This document shows positions 1-11,098 of a stretch of 64,000 bases of DNA, piece by piece. The notes under the pieces are model-generated. The model was not told the origin of the DNA and ran no database searches. It was given only the letters and a program-made list of their open reading frames with translations. The position numbers and the translations under genes are program-made. Source of the DNA: Aspidapion aeneum (lineage: Eukaryota > Arthropoda > Insecta > Coleoptera > Brentidae). The stretch is taken from assembly GCA_963576565.1 (NCBI GenBank), contig OY755044.1, positions 42,278,735 to 42,342,734 of the forward strand, in the 5' to 3' direction. Numbering within the stretch: the first letter of the stretch is position 1; the number at the start of each line of letters is the position of its first letter.

Positions 1-420
1 TACTGGATCTCACACTAAAATCGCTGTGCATATACCCAAGAATAGGATTCGCGGTATGTAGAGAGGGAGAGGTGAGCAGAGAGGACATTTAGAGATGGTG
101 CTTGTGGTGGAAAGCTGCTTCTCTCGACATACCGGCCAGAAATGTCAGACCAACGGTAAAAAGAAGATGGTGATAGGATGTGTATGAGACAAGGATGGGA
201 TCAAATTGTCTAGCAATGCTACAATATTTTGTACAGATGGATCAAGGCTGATAGATCAAAAAAAAGCGAAAAAACAAACTACTTCGCTGGGATTCAACGC
301 AAGTTTTTTAGGTGGAGGTTTATACTCAACTGGCAATAACATACGCTGAGAAAATCAGGGATGCATTATTCGGGTTTAGAAAGGGAAATCCATTCTGAGG
401 CAACTTGTATATAGCGGTAA
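1..420 (+). pseudogene. Degenerate RNase H region of a non-LTR retrotransposon
   Basis: Around 230-265 the plus strand reads FCTDGSRLID, which resembles the first catalytic block of the RNase H domain of LINEs (the YTDGS motif). The stretch is related to 18600-18990, where the same order of segments occurs with CYTDGRRLID. No open frame survives. It is cut by the window edge on the left and fades out near 420. The RNase H domain places it in the I/LOA/R1 group of LINEs. The call rests on one motif plus similarity to the second copy, so it is moderately sure. Confidence 0.5.
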
Positions 421-976
421 TTCTTTCAATTAATTTGTATGTAATTCGATGTTACAAACCGGTACAAAATTTATAGTAAAGTACTGATCTTCTATGTATC
501 TATTTGCATACGTTAGTTTGTCCACTAAAAAATGTTTAACCATAAAAATGATATCCTAGTTCAACGTTGGCCAAGAAAAATTAACTAATAATTTGTTTAG
601 TTAATCCTGTCCGGCCTTCAAAATTTACCTTATATTTTTTTTAAAAGGAGCAGACACACCTTAAATGGGATTTTAAAATATCAACGATTTTAATGAAATT
701 CTAGTATGTTGGATATCTCGATCACCTAATCAAAAGCTTTTTGGGCTCATAGCGATCCTATGACTGGTTTACAAGATACAATGGCGGGTATGGGGCTCTC
801 CCAACATACGAATAAATTGAGATTGTTTTATAAAACTTGAACTTTGATACAAAAAAGTGATTAAAATAATTAACTCTTATATTTAGTGACCATACTAGGT
901 ATCACGTGACAATTTTTATATACAAGAGGTACTCAAAAAGTACAATATTTCTATTTTATTCATACTTTTATTTAAA
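421..976. other. AT-rich stretch, nothing recognised
   Basis: No frame, repeat or RNA signal that I could support. Confidence 0.4.
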
Positions 977-1330
977 TAAATGGGTCCATTAACACACTCC
1001 ACGCTATATTAGCCTTGAAAAAAATTCAAATTAAGAAAAACGTTCTACTATACTTCGGAAACCCCATAGTGATGCATATTTTCAATTTATAAATTGTCCA
1101 GTAATTTCCATTATCATTAATGGATTTTGACCAAAAGCTAATCAGCTCTTAAATGTATTGTACACTATTTTACCAAAAAATTCAATAAAAATCGGTTCAG
1201 CGGCTTAGGAGCTATTGTGTGCCAGACAAACATACACACATACACGGACAGAAGTCTGGACGATATTGCTAAGGCGCAGGTCAACATACACCCAAATAAT
1301 ATATTTACCGTGCGGACTAGGAAGGTAAAA
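977..1330 (+). repeat. Dispersed repeat, family C (copy 1)
   Basis: The repeat starts near TAAATGGGTCCAT and ends at CTAGGAAGGTAAAAA. It contains the block AAAATCGGTTCAGCGG followed by GGAGCTATTGTGT and a CA-rich tail. Related copies lie at 13677-14178 (minus), 21268-21360 (5' part only) and 25382-25876. The 25382 copy interrupts an RTE LINE, which fixes the ends. It has no coding capacity and its class is unknown. Confidence 0.55.
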
Positions 1331-2657
1331 AAGGACAATCACTGGAAAAATAGACGCCAAGATTGGTTAAAGGGTATCTACTAAATTAAACGGAGTTTAT
1401 CGATCTTTCGGGGGTGTTTATTGCGTTTTTTGCAAAATCAACTTAGTTGGTATTTTGTGAAAACAAACTTGTCTTTGTTACCATGAAGATGCAGGAGCTC
1501 CAGCATAAAAGGGGCAAAAAAACTTTGTTTTCAAACGGCAATAAATTTGTAATTTAAATGTAACATAAAACTTGTTGTTAAACTAACTGTTAACTTAAAA
1601 ATCAATGTTTTTTTATCTTTTATTAAGATTTTCACCAGCGGCGCATTTTATTTTTATTTAGTTCTTAAGTTCAGAATTCAGACTTATTAAAAACATTTTT
1701 TTTTGTTTTTACTGCCTTCTTGGTCTCTCTCCTAAAATATGTACTTTATATTCATAAGGCTTATAAAATAGCTTGCTTTAAAAAAGCTAGCTGTAAAATA
1801 ATAAGTAAAAAAAGTGATAAAATTAATGATTTTGCAAATTTAAAAACAAGAAAAAGAGATTTTATCTTGATATTATATATTAAAACTAATTTTTTTTGAC
1901 GGGGACGGGGCCCCATGAATTCTGGCTACGCCGCTGTTTAAGCTTCTTGATTTGTAAACAAAAAAAGAAATTAACCATCAGTTTAATGTTGAATTCCACC
2001 TTTCAAACAAATGTTAACAAATTAATCGAAAAGTTTGGCCAACACAGTAGAATTAATGAACTTCTACGACTTAAGACAGATATTGGTAAATATTATCCAT
2101 TTTAAAGTCGATAATGAAACAGTAGTTTTATTTTCGTTTCTTTTTCTAAAAAATATTTTTTAAATGAACACACCCAATGAGTCCAGGGACCCATTAGGGT
2201 ATGGAAAGACATCTCACCAATTTAGTCACAGTTTAATGCGTTTGTGATTTCTTATTTTGTCCACCCTCATATAAGCTGCACACGCATATATCCCCATTTT
2301 CGCTCAAAGGGACGTTTTTATCTTTATTAGTTTAATTTTGGCATAAATTTTGATAAAAGGAATTAAACTGATTTTATTATTTTAATAAATAGAAACCACC
2401 TTATACTTTATTAAATACTAGAGACACTGTTTTTCTTTAAAGTTCTGGCAGCACTATGCTCTACATCAGTAGGTGATGTGTGGAATTCGGGAAAGGTATT
2501 TTCTAAAAGCTTAGTTTTGTATTATATTTTGAATTATTTTTTTTACAACTTTGGCAAAGTTTGAGAAAAAAATTAACATTTTTGTTTTGTTTTGATCAAT
2601 TTAAAATTTGAATTTCGCGCGCCAAATAGCAGCCATGAGGCGACGATTAACGGCACC
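1331..2657. other. AT-rich stretch, nothing recognised
   Basis: Long A/T runs. A short frame at 1896-2105 has no family resemblance and is probably chance. Confidence 0.4.
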
Positions 2658-2908
2658 ATGGCCGTTCTGTTGGCTTCCAGCAAGAGAGTGTGCACATCAG
2701 GTGAAGAGAATAGGAATTTCAAGGTAAGCCAGGCTCAATTTTGAGGCCATACGATCTATATTTTTTTGTAAGAATTAATCCATTTATTAATTAGTGTTTT
2801 GGTCTCCCTACTGACCGAATAATAGGGTAAATTTCTTTTAACCTATATTTTATCTCCATTCCAAAACAGGCGAGAGGCGGGAAAGATGGAACACTAGGTT
2901 TAAAGTAG
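2658..2908 (+). CDS. Candidate two-exon mini-gene, 34 codons
   Basis: An ATG at 2658 lies in a strong Kozak context (GGCACCATGG) in a small island richer in G and C than its surroundings. The frame runs 22 codons to AAG at 2723 and is followed directly by the consensus donor GTAAGC. A pyrimidine-containing stretch ending in CAG at 2867-2869 could be the acceptor. The second block then reads 12 more codons in the same phase before TAG at 2906-2908. The intron would be 146 bp. No homology is recognised. Short splice-compatible frames arise by chance in AT-rich DNA, so this is a candidate only. Confidence 0.2.
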
Positions 2909-3526
2909 AACTAAAAAAATTGTAACTTTCAAGGTCTCGAAATAAGGCAAATATTGTGGTTATATTACTAACTATTTGTTGTTATAATGCGAAGTTAAAA
3001 AAAGTAAATGTTTTTCTTATTTTACAAAAAAAAAAAGAAACAATTAGAGTCAAGCTGACCTCCGTGCGCTGTAGCGCAGTTCTGTCTAGTGTGGTATAAG
3101 CTTAAGCGATGAAGTCTCGTCCTTCTCAAATGTGAAATATAATTTTTTTTATTTAAAAAATATTTTTTAACTTGGGATGGGAAAACTTGTTTTTGAGTTT
3201 ATATGTGTCCTCATATTTTGTACTTATGGAACAAAATTGGACATTATTTTGTAGAGCCATGTTTTTATACAGGCCGGCAGCTATTTTATTTATGAGAATG
3301 GCACAGCAAGGTAAATGTATATAGTCATATAGCCAAGGGAACTATTTGATAACTACAGGCCCGGACCAGAAATCCAAGTATGACAAAAATTTGGATAAAA
3401 AAATGAAAATCTAATAAAAGTGACAGAAATATACTGCTTACATTGGAATTACTTTGGAGACAAGGTGTTTTCTTTATGCAGTATGGGTGATGAAATTAAG
3501 TTAACTGATAATAAGTGCTGCGCTAA
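2909..3526. other. AT-rich stretch; small hairpin at its right end
   Basis: Nothing coding is seen. At 3503-3540 ACTGATAATAAGTG is mirrored by CACTCATTATCAGT, a short imperfect hairpin at the edge of the tandem repeat that follows. Confidence 0.4.
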
Positions 3527-4336
3527 CACTCATTATCAGTCACCTTAGTCTTAATTTTGTGTTACCTTAGTCTTAATTTTGTGTTACGACGACTGTATAA
3601 TATTGTTTAAAGTTACCCATAGGAATGTTACCCAAGTTTCAAAACAAAATATCGCCGTTGTTATAGCCGTCGATCATGACAAAAGTTTGATGGCACTCAT
3701 TATCAGTTACCTTAATTCTATGTTATTGATGACTGCATATTGTCTTTTAAAGTTAGCGATTGGCTTAAAACTATAAGGATTTCTATCCTAACATTGATTC
3801 TTGGAGACTAAAATATAGCTAGAGTGCTAGGTGCAAGTTTGCAGAAAAAATCTTTAAATTTCAAACCTTTTAAGAGGTTTTTAATAGTTTCAAAACCATA
3901 GCTTCACAAAAATATATGTAATTACAAAAAAAAACATTCGAAAATTATTAAATCCTTGACATTTCGACGTTCCTATAGCAGTCGATCCTCACAAAAGGTT
4001 GGTGGTATCTACCCTAACACTCATTATCTGTTACCGTTGACGTTTCTCATTGACTTAAAATTATAACGATTTCCATCCTAAAATTGATTCCTGGAGACCA
4101 AAATGAAGCTTGAGTGCTAGGTGCAATTTGGAAGAAAAAACCTTTACACTTCAAGCCTTTTTAAGAGGTTTTAATAGATTCAAACAAAACCATAGCTTCA
4201 CAAAAATATATGTAATCACAAAGAAAAACATTCAAAAATTATTAAATTCTTGAAATTTCGATGTCCTTATAGCAGTCGATCCTCACAAAAATTTATTGGC
4301 AACTGCGATAACACAAATCATTAGTTACCTTAGCCT
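3527..4336 (+). repeat. Tandem repeat, unit about 300 bp (units 1-4 start)
   Basis: Units begin at the recurring CACTCATTATC at about 3527, 3694, 4018 and 4312. Each carries the same ordered landmarks: CTTAGTCTTAATTTTGTG, GACTGCATAT, GGCTTAAAACTATAA, TTGATTC.TGGAGAC, GAGTGCTAGGTGCAA, CATAGCTTCACAAAAATA, and GCAGTCGATCCTCACAAAA. Unit 1 is shortened. Unit 4 is interrupted twice (4337-4645 and 4705-8332) and finishes at about 8462. Within unit 1 a segment of about 22 bp (CCTTAGTCTTAATTTTGTG) is itself doubled. No coding function is seen. Confidence 0.75.
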
Positions 4337-4645
4337 TAGTGTAGTAGGGAAAAAGTCTATTGTGTATAACCAAGTTCTGCTGAAATAATAGGGATCTTAG
4401 ATAGATGCAATTCTAATATGTAGCAAGACCACCTCTGTGTATACTTGCTACGCAGTATAAAGGTCCCTGCCCTCGACAAAGAGGTGCCAGGTAAAATTAA
4501 GTACTCTTAGAGAAAGAAAACTTGCATCCTAAAGGGCACGTGTATCAGTTTGGTATATGGTGTACGGACAAATCGGGGTTTGCGAAAAGGGCGCGCCATC
4601 TGCCCAGTCGCTAGACCAAAAATGGTCTCCCCACCACTATTACTA
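4337..4645 (+). mobile_element. Short retroposon with (ACT)n tail in the tandem repeat
   Basis: It is flanked by a near-perfect 12-bp duplication (CTTAGCCTTAGT on the left, CTTAGCTTTAGT on the right) and ends in ACCACTATTACTA. This is the pattern of target-primed retroposition. The first 150 bp, including GCTACGCAGTATAAAGGTCC and CCTGCCCTCGACAAAGAG, recur at 55835-55985. The 3' tail type is shared with 18495-19642 and 36869-36948. It has no open frame, so it is probably a non-autonomous partner or an internally deleted copy of the (ACT)n-tailed LINE. Confidence 0.6.
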
Positions 4646-5237
4646 CTTAGCTTTAGTCTTAATTTTGTGCTATTAACGACTGCATATCATCTTTTGAAGT
4701 TAAGGGTGCATTACATTGGGCGAATTTACTATTTAGTCGCTGGCGAATTTAGTAGCGGCGACTAAAAAAGCTAAGTGTAATAACAAACTCGCCGCTTGCG
4801 TCGCTAATGCGACTAAAGTAGCCCGGTTAACTACTTTATTCGCTATTCGGCGGATATTTTAGTGTCTAGCGAGCAAAGTCATCCAGCGTAATAGCAGCAC
4901 GGATCACCTAACAAAATAGCAGTTCTTGGTAAAAATCGTTGGTTGCACTCAACGATTATACACTAGACAGGATTGCTCAGTTTGCCGAATCTGTCTGCAA
5001 TCAATGTTCAAGGTCAAACTCGCTGTTACGTCACCACTTGTGCTGGGCAGAAAGCGCGCCTATCGTTATATTGGATTTTATGTGCTTTTAGACCTATTTT
5101 CATTATGCAAATTAAATTTTATGCAATATTGTCTTTACAGCGATGATAAATGATTTTATGTTTGAAATATCTGTTAAATAAATTAAATTTAAATACTTAA
5201 AGTGAAAAAAAAGCTACACATAATGTCGTAGTACCTA

Positions 5238-6130
5238 TACAGGGTGTCAAATAACTTAGGGGCCATAGGCCAACAGGTGAAAGAGGAGGTCTTGTCTGAT
5301 AAAAAAGTTCCTATATTGCATGGGTCAAAACTCTTTTTTTGTAGAGATACAGAGCATCAAAGTTGGCAATTTTTTTAAATTTGAAGTTCAGAGGTAAAAA
5401 GTCTTAACAAAAGAGGTAAAAAGTCTTAACAAAAAAGTTTCACGGGCAAGTCCTCAAAGGTAAAGGTAGCTCGGGGACGCGTTTCGGCCTCATTAGGCTC
5501 TAAGGACTTGCCCGTGAAACTTTTTTGTCAATTTTTTAAACTTTTTTGATAATAACTTTTTCAAAAAACGCAGTAAAATCATGAAATTGGGCAAAGACGT
5601 GTATCAGAACAAGAGCAATAAATTGAAATTGAACTTATTTTGAAAAAAATTAGTTGGTCAATTTTTTTTTTTAACTTTTTTTTTGGTATAAACTTTTTTA
5701 AAAGCTATATTAAATGCAATGTTTTTTTTTATATTTTTTGTTAATAAAAAGAAGCCTTTAGCGACACATAATAATAAATAAAATATTATTGATATTTTTT
5801 AAAAGAATAAGGAAGCAAAAATTAATTAAAAAAAAAATGTATTATTTTTTATACATTTTTGGAGGTAATTTTGACAGCCTATATCTTCTTAACTTGTAAT
5901 TTTACTAAAAAAAGAAGTATTACATTTTTGAATCACAATTAGCTGAGTACTCAGCTGTCTGTGATAGATTTTCTTTTTTTTTGAAAAACCCTTTTTCCCC
6001 CACTCCTCTAACATTAAAAATCCTATATCTTAAAAACAGATGTGTGTTGTTATATAACATGTTATATAAACTTTTGTTTCGGAAATAACCTTCTCTATTA
6101 CCTGCTGCACTATGGCCCCCAAGTTATAGT
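5238..6130. mobile_element. Possible MITE with imperfect terminal inverted repeats
   Basis: The left end TACAGGGTGTC is followed by AACTTAGGGGCCATAG, and the right end carries CTATGGCCCCCAAGTTAT. The right terminus lacks the CACCCTG complement and is presumably eroded. The interior is AT-rich and non-coding. Confidence 0.35.
5429..5528. repeat. Perfect 26-bp inverted repeat (hairpin)
   Basis: Arms at 5429-5454 and 5503-5528 are exactly complementary (core GGGCAAGTCCT / AGGACTTGCCC), with a GC-rich loop of 48 nt. A 22-bp direct duplication (GAGGTAAAAAGTCTTAACAA) sits immediately to the left, at about 5391-5434. Confidence 0.8.
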
Positions 6131-6294
6131 TATTTTATAATTTGTCCAATTATTTTAAAAGTATATAAAGAAATTATTTTGCGATAATAATTAATAACGG
6201 AAATATAGGTAGACGAAAAATTTATTGATTTATTTAAAAAAGGAAAAGCACAAATATTGTTCTTAACAAATAGACAAAAAACAAAGAGAAAATA

Positions 6295-6864
6295 CTCTGC
6301 CAATATATGGGCCCCTAAGCTCACACTAGGTACTATAGTTATAGTTTACGTGTGAGCTAATATAACTAAAAACTGAAATATATTTTATTCAACTCCAGAC
6401 TAAATTACCTTTTGTTTGATACCACACAAGCCCTGGTTTGACTTAAACTCAAATTTTTGAAATCTACACCCACCCTTAAAAAGAACAAAAAACTAAAATG
6501 TATTTTGTTAAACTCCGGACTCAATTACCTTTCGTTTGATATCACAAACGCCATATTTTCACTTAAATTCTAATTTTTAAAATATACCCCCAATCTTTTT
6601 TTTTTAATAAATTAAAATGTATTTTGTTTAACTGCAGACTCAATTACCTTTTGTTTGATATCACACACGCCATATTTTCACATAAACTCTAATTTTTTAA
6701 ATCTACCCCCACCCTTTTATTTGGTATGTGTTCGCTGGATTTTGTTTATTTTTAAATGGGTCCATCTCGACCCAAGACCCAGCCTAGGTACCAAATTTCA
6801 TTAAAATCGGGTAAGCGGTTTTTGAGTTATGCGCGTTGGTCGTTACAGACAGACATACAGACAT

Positions 6865-6910
<46 letters not shown>

Positions 6911-7570
6911 GGCGCAACAAAAAAGTTTCACAATCATCTGAAACGCAAAGATATATAAAAATACTCTGCCAATATATGGGCCCCTAAGCTCACACTAGGT
7001 ACTATAGTTATAGTGTACGTGTGAGCTAATATACCTTAAAACTGAAATATATTTTATTCAACTCCACACTAAATTACCTTTTGTTTGATACCACACAAGC
7101 CATGTGTTGACTTAAACTCAAGTTTCTGAAATCCACCACCACCCTTAAAAAAAAACAAAAACTAAAATGTATTTTGTTGAACTCCGGACCTAATTACCTT
7201 TCGTTTGATATCACACACGCCATATTTTCACCTAAACTCTAATTTTTGAAATATACCCCCACCCTATTTTTAAAATAAATTAAAATGTATTTTGTTTAAC
7301 TCCAGACTCAATTACCTTTCGTTTGATATCACACACGCCATATTTTCACTTAAACTCTCATTTTTGAAATCTACCCCCACCCTTTTATTTGGTTTGTGTT
7401 CAGTGGATTTTGTTCATTTTTTAATGGGACCATCTCGGCCCAAAACCTAGCCTAGGTACCAAATTTCATTAAAAGCGGCCAAGCGGTTTTTGAGTTATGC
7501 GCGTTGGTCGTTACAGACAGACAGACGGCGCAACAAAAAAGTTTCAAAATCATCTGAAACGCAAAGATAT
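6295..7570 (+). repeat. Two-level tandem repeat (2 x about 668 bp, each with 3 x about 118 bp)
   Basis: Two large copies start at CTCTGCCAATATATGGGCCC (about 6295 and 6963). Each contains three sub-units of about 118 bp marked by ATTACCTTT.GTTTGATA.CA and CC.CACCCTT. A 3' module follows: CCAAATTTCATTAAAA, GCGGTTTTTGAGTTATGCGC, CAGACAGAC microsatellite, then GGCGCAACAAAAAAGTTTCA. The second copy lacks most of the microsatellite. The 3' module resembles repeats common in insect genomes. No coding function is seen. Confidence 0.75.
6846..6910 (+). repeat. (CAGA)n microsatellite
   Basis: About 15 near-perfect ACAG/CAGA repeats in copy 1 of the large unit. Only about three repeats are present at the same place in copy 2 (7513-7525). 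Confidence 0.9.
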
Positions 7571-8332
7571 ATAAAAAATTTTGAAATCAAAGCAACTTTT
7601 TTTTTTCTCGAAAAAATTAGGATCTGTGAGCTAATTTTTGAAATCGGGAATATAGAACATAAAAAAAAAGTATTTATTATTACATTTTTACAAAAAAACA
7701 GAAAAGTACAGATACATACAATAATCTAAAAATATTAATATAAATAATAATATTTAATTTAGAAAAATATTCCTTTTCAATTCACAATCTTTTGTAATTT
7801 TCTTGATAGATATTATTAAACAAGAAGCCCATTTGCTGAGAAAATCGTGGCCATTTTTTTTACCCTGTAAACAAACGGTTTTCTCTGTCCTGAATCGAAT
7901 TTTTACACACGGTTGACAAAGCAAACGTGAAAATGTTTATTTATATGTCTTTTCTTAGTAGCACTGCACTGAAACAAACCAAAAAAAAAACACAAACTAT
8001 TTAGCGAAATATCAACAAAACTCTCATGAAAATACGAATAACATCATATACAACAAACGTAAACACAGGATTTAGCATAAGTGGTGACGTCACGCCGCTC
8101 TCCCCACCCCGCACAATTTGTTAATACAGGTTAAATGGAACTAAGCAGTCCTTTATATCTATTGTCCTTGGGTTGCACTTAGTCCGCAGATATCTCGAAA
8201 GGAGCGACTAGCGCAACTGCGTTTTTAATCGCTGTATGTATTTGTAAGCCATTCTTCGGGTTTAACTCGCTCACTAGTGGGCGATTTAAGTCGCCAGCGA
8301 CTAGCTAGTAAATTTGCCCAATGTAATGCACC

Positions 8333-8462
8333 ATTTGGCTTAAAACTAGAAGGATATCTATAAATTTAAAGGAAAAATATCTTTCAAAAATTAATAAATC
8401 CTTGAAATTTCGACGATCTTGTAACAGTCAATCCTCACAAAAGGTTGGTGGCATTAGTGTAT
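8333..8462 (+). repeat. Right remainder of tandem-repeat unit 4
   Basis: It resumes at GGCTTAAAACTA and runs to CCTCACAAAAGGTTGGTGGCA, the landmarks that close the units at 3694-4312. It was separated from its left half by the 4705-8332 block. Confidence 0.7.
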
Positions 8463-8769
8463 CAAAGAAAAATGAAAAAATAATTTGTCCTTTGCGCGTA
8501 AGAGGACTGAGGGATGTTATTTTCGTAATCTCTCTAGTCGAGTTTTGGTATGAAAATTGATGGTGATGTTCGTAGTACGTACGGGGTAATTTTTTATTTA
8601 TGAAAAAATGAGCTTTATGATTTGAGTTTAGGAGATCCATTCTAATTTTTGCGAAAAAAATTGGTTGTATTTTATATTTTTACGCTAAAGTATTATCCAC
8701 ATTAAAAAAGACACCAAGGTAAATGCAGCTCCCTAACTATGGTGCAAGATTAGACTTTGGTGCACCCCC

Positions 8770-8925
8770 TTTACAAAAATTGACTCAGAAGGCGCCTAAT
8801 GGCCCCCCTGGCGCTGTGTCCTGTGCGGGGGCACCGGCAGTAGCGTGTCGTGGATAAAAGGGCGGGGGGGGGGGGGGGGAGGCCTTAACACCGGTATTTA
8901 CTAAAGGGTCTACAGTGCTAAGTGC
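8770..8925 (+). repeat. G-rich dispersed repeat (copy 1)
   Basis: It contains a 16-17 nt G run (about 8863-8879) and the blocks GCGTGTCGT and CCGGTATTTACT. The same blocks occur inverted at 13262-13505, also with long G/C runs. The G runs make assembly errors likely here. Confidence 0.5.
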
Positions 8926-9126
8926 TACAATCCTAGGTTTAAAAGTCTACATTTTGGTTGAAGGTTTAACTTATTTTTCCCGTGAATGCAATAGTTTTTA
9001 ATATTTATATAAATTGTTCATAAATACCTTGGGATATGGGTCATCTTTTTTTACAAGCTTTTATTTAGCTTCAGATGTTTTGTCTAACTATCTAACTATC
9101 TAACTATCTATCAAATCTTGTGAAGC
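8926..9126. other. Spacer with a short (CTAACTAT)n run
   Basis: About 9083-9112 is a short TATC/TAAC-type microsatellite that directly precedes the 129-bp array. Nothing else is recognised. Confidence 0.6.
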
Positions 9127-10036
9127 GTTTTTGACACACTTCCCATTATCCGATTTGGATGAAATTTGGTACACTTATAGTGGTCCCATGACAATACAAC
9201 ATTCAGAAAAAAATATCCTCCCACCCCTACCCCCACCCCTTCTATAGAGAAATATGTTTTTGACACACTTCTCGTTATCCGATTTGGATAAAATTTGGTA
9301 TACACATAGTGGTCCGATGATAATACAAGAATAAGAAAAAGATATCCTCCCACCCCTACCCCCACCCCCTTCCATAGAAAAAATTGTTTTTGACACACAT
9401 CCCGGTATCTGATTTGGATGAAATTTGGTATACATATAGTGATCCGATGACAATACAATATTAAGAAAGAAATATCCTCCCACCCCTACCCCCACCCCCT
9501 TTCATAGAAAAATTAGTTTTTGACACACTTCCCATTATCCGATTTGGATGAAATTTGGTATTCACATAGTGGTCCGATGACAATACAACATTTAAAAAAA
9601 TATATCCTCCCACCCCTACCCTCACCCCCTTCCATAGAAAATGCGTTTTTGACACCCTTCCCATTATCCGATTTGGATGAAATTTGGTATACATATAGGG
9701 GTCCCATAACAATACAATATTGAAAAATAAATCCTACCACTCCTACCCCCACCCCCATCTATAAAAAATGCGTTTTTGACACACTTCCCATTATCCGATT
9801 TGGATGAAATTTGGTATACTCGTACATATAGTGGTCCGATGACAATACGACAATAATGAAAAAATGTCCTCCCACCCCTACCCCCTTCTATAAAAAATGC
9901 GTTTTTGTCACAGTTCACTTCAAACGACTTTTATAAAATTTGGTATATGCATAAAGGTCCGATGGCAATACAGCCCAAACAAAAAATATATTTCTACCTC
10001 TACCCCCACCCTCTCCTTCCCCCAATAGAAAAATGA
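9127..10036 (+). repeat. 129-bp tandem array, 7 units
   Basis: The marker GTTTTTG(A/T)CAC recurs at 9127, 9256, 9386, 9516, 9645, 9772 and 9901, a period of 127-130. Each unit reads CCCATTATCCGATTTGGATG, AATTTGGTATAC, GTGGTCCGATGACAATAC, then a C-rich block (CCTCCCACCCCTACCCCCAC). The last unit is the most diverged. The glycine/valine-rich frames seen on the minus strand come from translating the repeat and are not evidence of protein. Confidence 0.9.
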
Positions 10037-10611
10037 GTTTATAAACAACTCACGATCAGCGATTTCATTATCATCTAGAATAAACTCTTCTGTTCTGTTA
10101 TTGAACAAATATTTTCATTTAATAGAGTAGATAGCTGAGACTAAAAGTAGAAAATAAATTGGTAAAAATTTTTTTTTAAAATGCACTAAAAATTAAAAAA
10201 TAATTTTCTAACATTCTAATATTATCATAATAATAAAAGCGATGGCCGCAAATCAAAGCATAAGTTAATCTAAATTTGTGATCTAAACATATTAAAGAAT
10301 ATTCAACATAGCAGGTCATCACATTGCCATACCTATGTTAGAGAAATTCTGGGGTATCTTGGGTCGGGTTGGGTGGGTTTGGTACCTCTGCATTTTCTTT
10401 TTTTGCATGGGTTCGGTTCATTTAGGTGACATTCTCTGTTGGTAAAAAACGGTATATATTTTTTAAGCAGCATTTTATTAAATTCGTCAGTGGTTGTAAT
10501 TTCGATGATAATAACAATAACAATAGACACTTTCATGTGCCGCAAGCAAAATTTTTGAATTTTTATATTTTTATTAGCAAAAACATTACTTTTTACTCAT
10601 TTTTTGTATAT
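10037..10611. other. AT-rich stretch, nothing recognised
   Basis: No supported frame or repeat. A slightly GC-richer patch at 10350-10410 matches nothing I know. Confidence 0.4.
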
Positions 10612-10621
10612 TCAAAAAATT

Positions 10622-10672
10622 CTCGGGGGGGGGGCAAATGCCCCTAGTGCCTCCCCCCTGGATCCGCCACTG
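10622..10672 (-). mobile_element. Remnant of a hAT-type MITE end at the 3' edge of the LINE
   Basis: On the minus strand it begins CAGTGGCGGATCCAGG and is followed by G-rich sequence, the terminal signature of the CAGTGGCG MITE group seen at 17874, 23486, 30264 and 52310. ATTCTC occurs on both sides, a possible partial duplication. Confidence 0.45.
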
Positions 10673-10932
10673 ATTCTCCACCTCCTTCGATCCTGACAAT
10701 CATCCTCTGTCAGATTTTTTTGACTCATTGATCTTTGGATTGACTGTTGCCATTCTAGTTTAGGACGCCCTCTTTTTCTGCGCCCTATTGGTTGCCATTC
10801 TAGGACCTGCTTTGGTAATTTTTCGTCGTTCATCCGTTGTACATGGCCGTACCATATCAGTTGCCTTCTAGTGATGTCATCCGTTATGCTTCCCTCGATT
10901 CCCTTTCCTTCTTTTATTTCGACACTTTCCAT
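10673..10932 (-). pseudogene. C-terminal region of RTE-like LINE copy A
   Basis: The frame reads RRQLIWYGHVQRMNDEKLP followed by GRRKRGRPKLEW, the conserved tail beyond the RT of this LINE family. It is truncated by the hAT MITE remnant at 10672. About 165 bp between it and the RT frame are readable only across a frameshift. Confidence 0.75.
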
Positions 10933-11098
10933 TTTTGTTTTGTATTTTTCTGTTACGCGAAGTCTCTATTCCATACACCAGCGTGCTTTTGACCATTGTC
11001 TCATATATGTTAAATTTTACATTCTTTTTTATCTCTCTGCTTCATAAAATACTGTTAAGACATCCAATAACTTTTTTTGGTTTTACTATTTTTTTTTC

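Larger units (their letters stand above)
4705..8332. mobile_element. Inverted-repeat-bounded block, possible PIF/Harbinger-like element
   Basis: The block begins GGTGCATTACATTGGGC and ends with its complement GCCCAATGTAATGCACC. Similarity continues inward for about 45 bp, including AGTCGCTGGCGA and its complement. It splits unit 4 of the tandem repeat: the left flank stops in the segment that normally reads AAAGTTAGCGATTGGC, and the right flank resumes at TTTGGCTTAAAAC. I could not define a clean target duplication. No transposase frame is visible, and the interior is filled with other repeats (5240-6130, 6295-7570). The superfamily suggestion rests only on the GCGAC-rich subterminal sequence. 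Confidence 0.5.

Noticed and set aside
3060..3100. tRNA-like A-box (TAGCGCAGTTCTG)
   Set aside because: No B-box at the right distance and no cloverleaf.
7490..7729. 79-codon frame with TDRRRNKK
   Set aside because: It starts in the CAGA-tail module of a tandem repeat and has no motifs.
9111..9918. Overlapping Gly/Val-rich frames on the minus strand
   Set aside because: They are translations of the 129-bp tandem array in several frames. The repeat period, not protein constraint, keeps them open.
9127..10036. CRISPR-like regular repeats
   Set aside because: The units are contiguous with no unique spacers, and the genome is eukaryotic.
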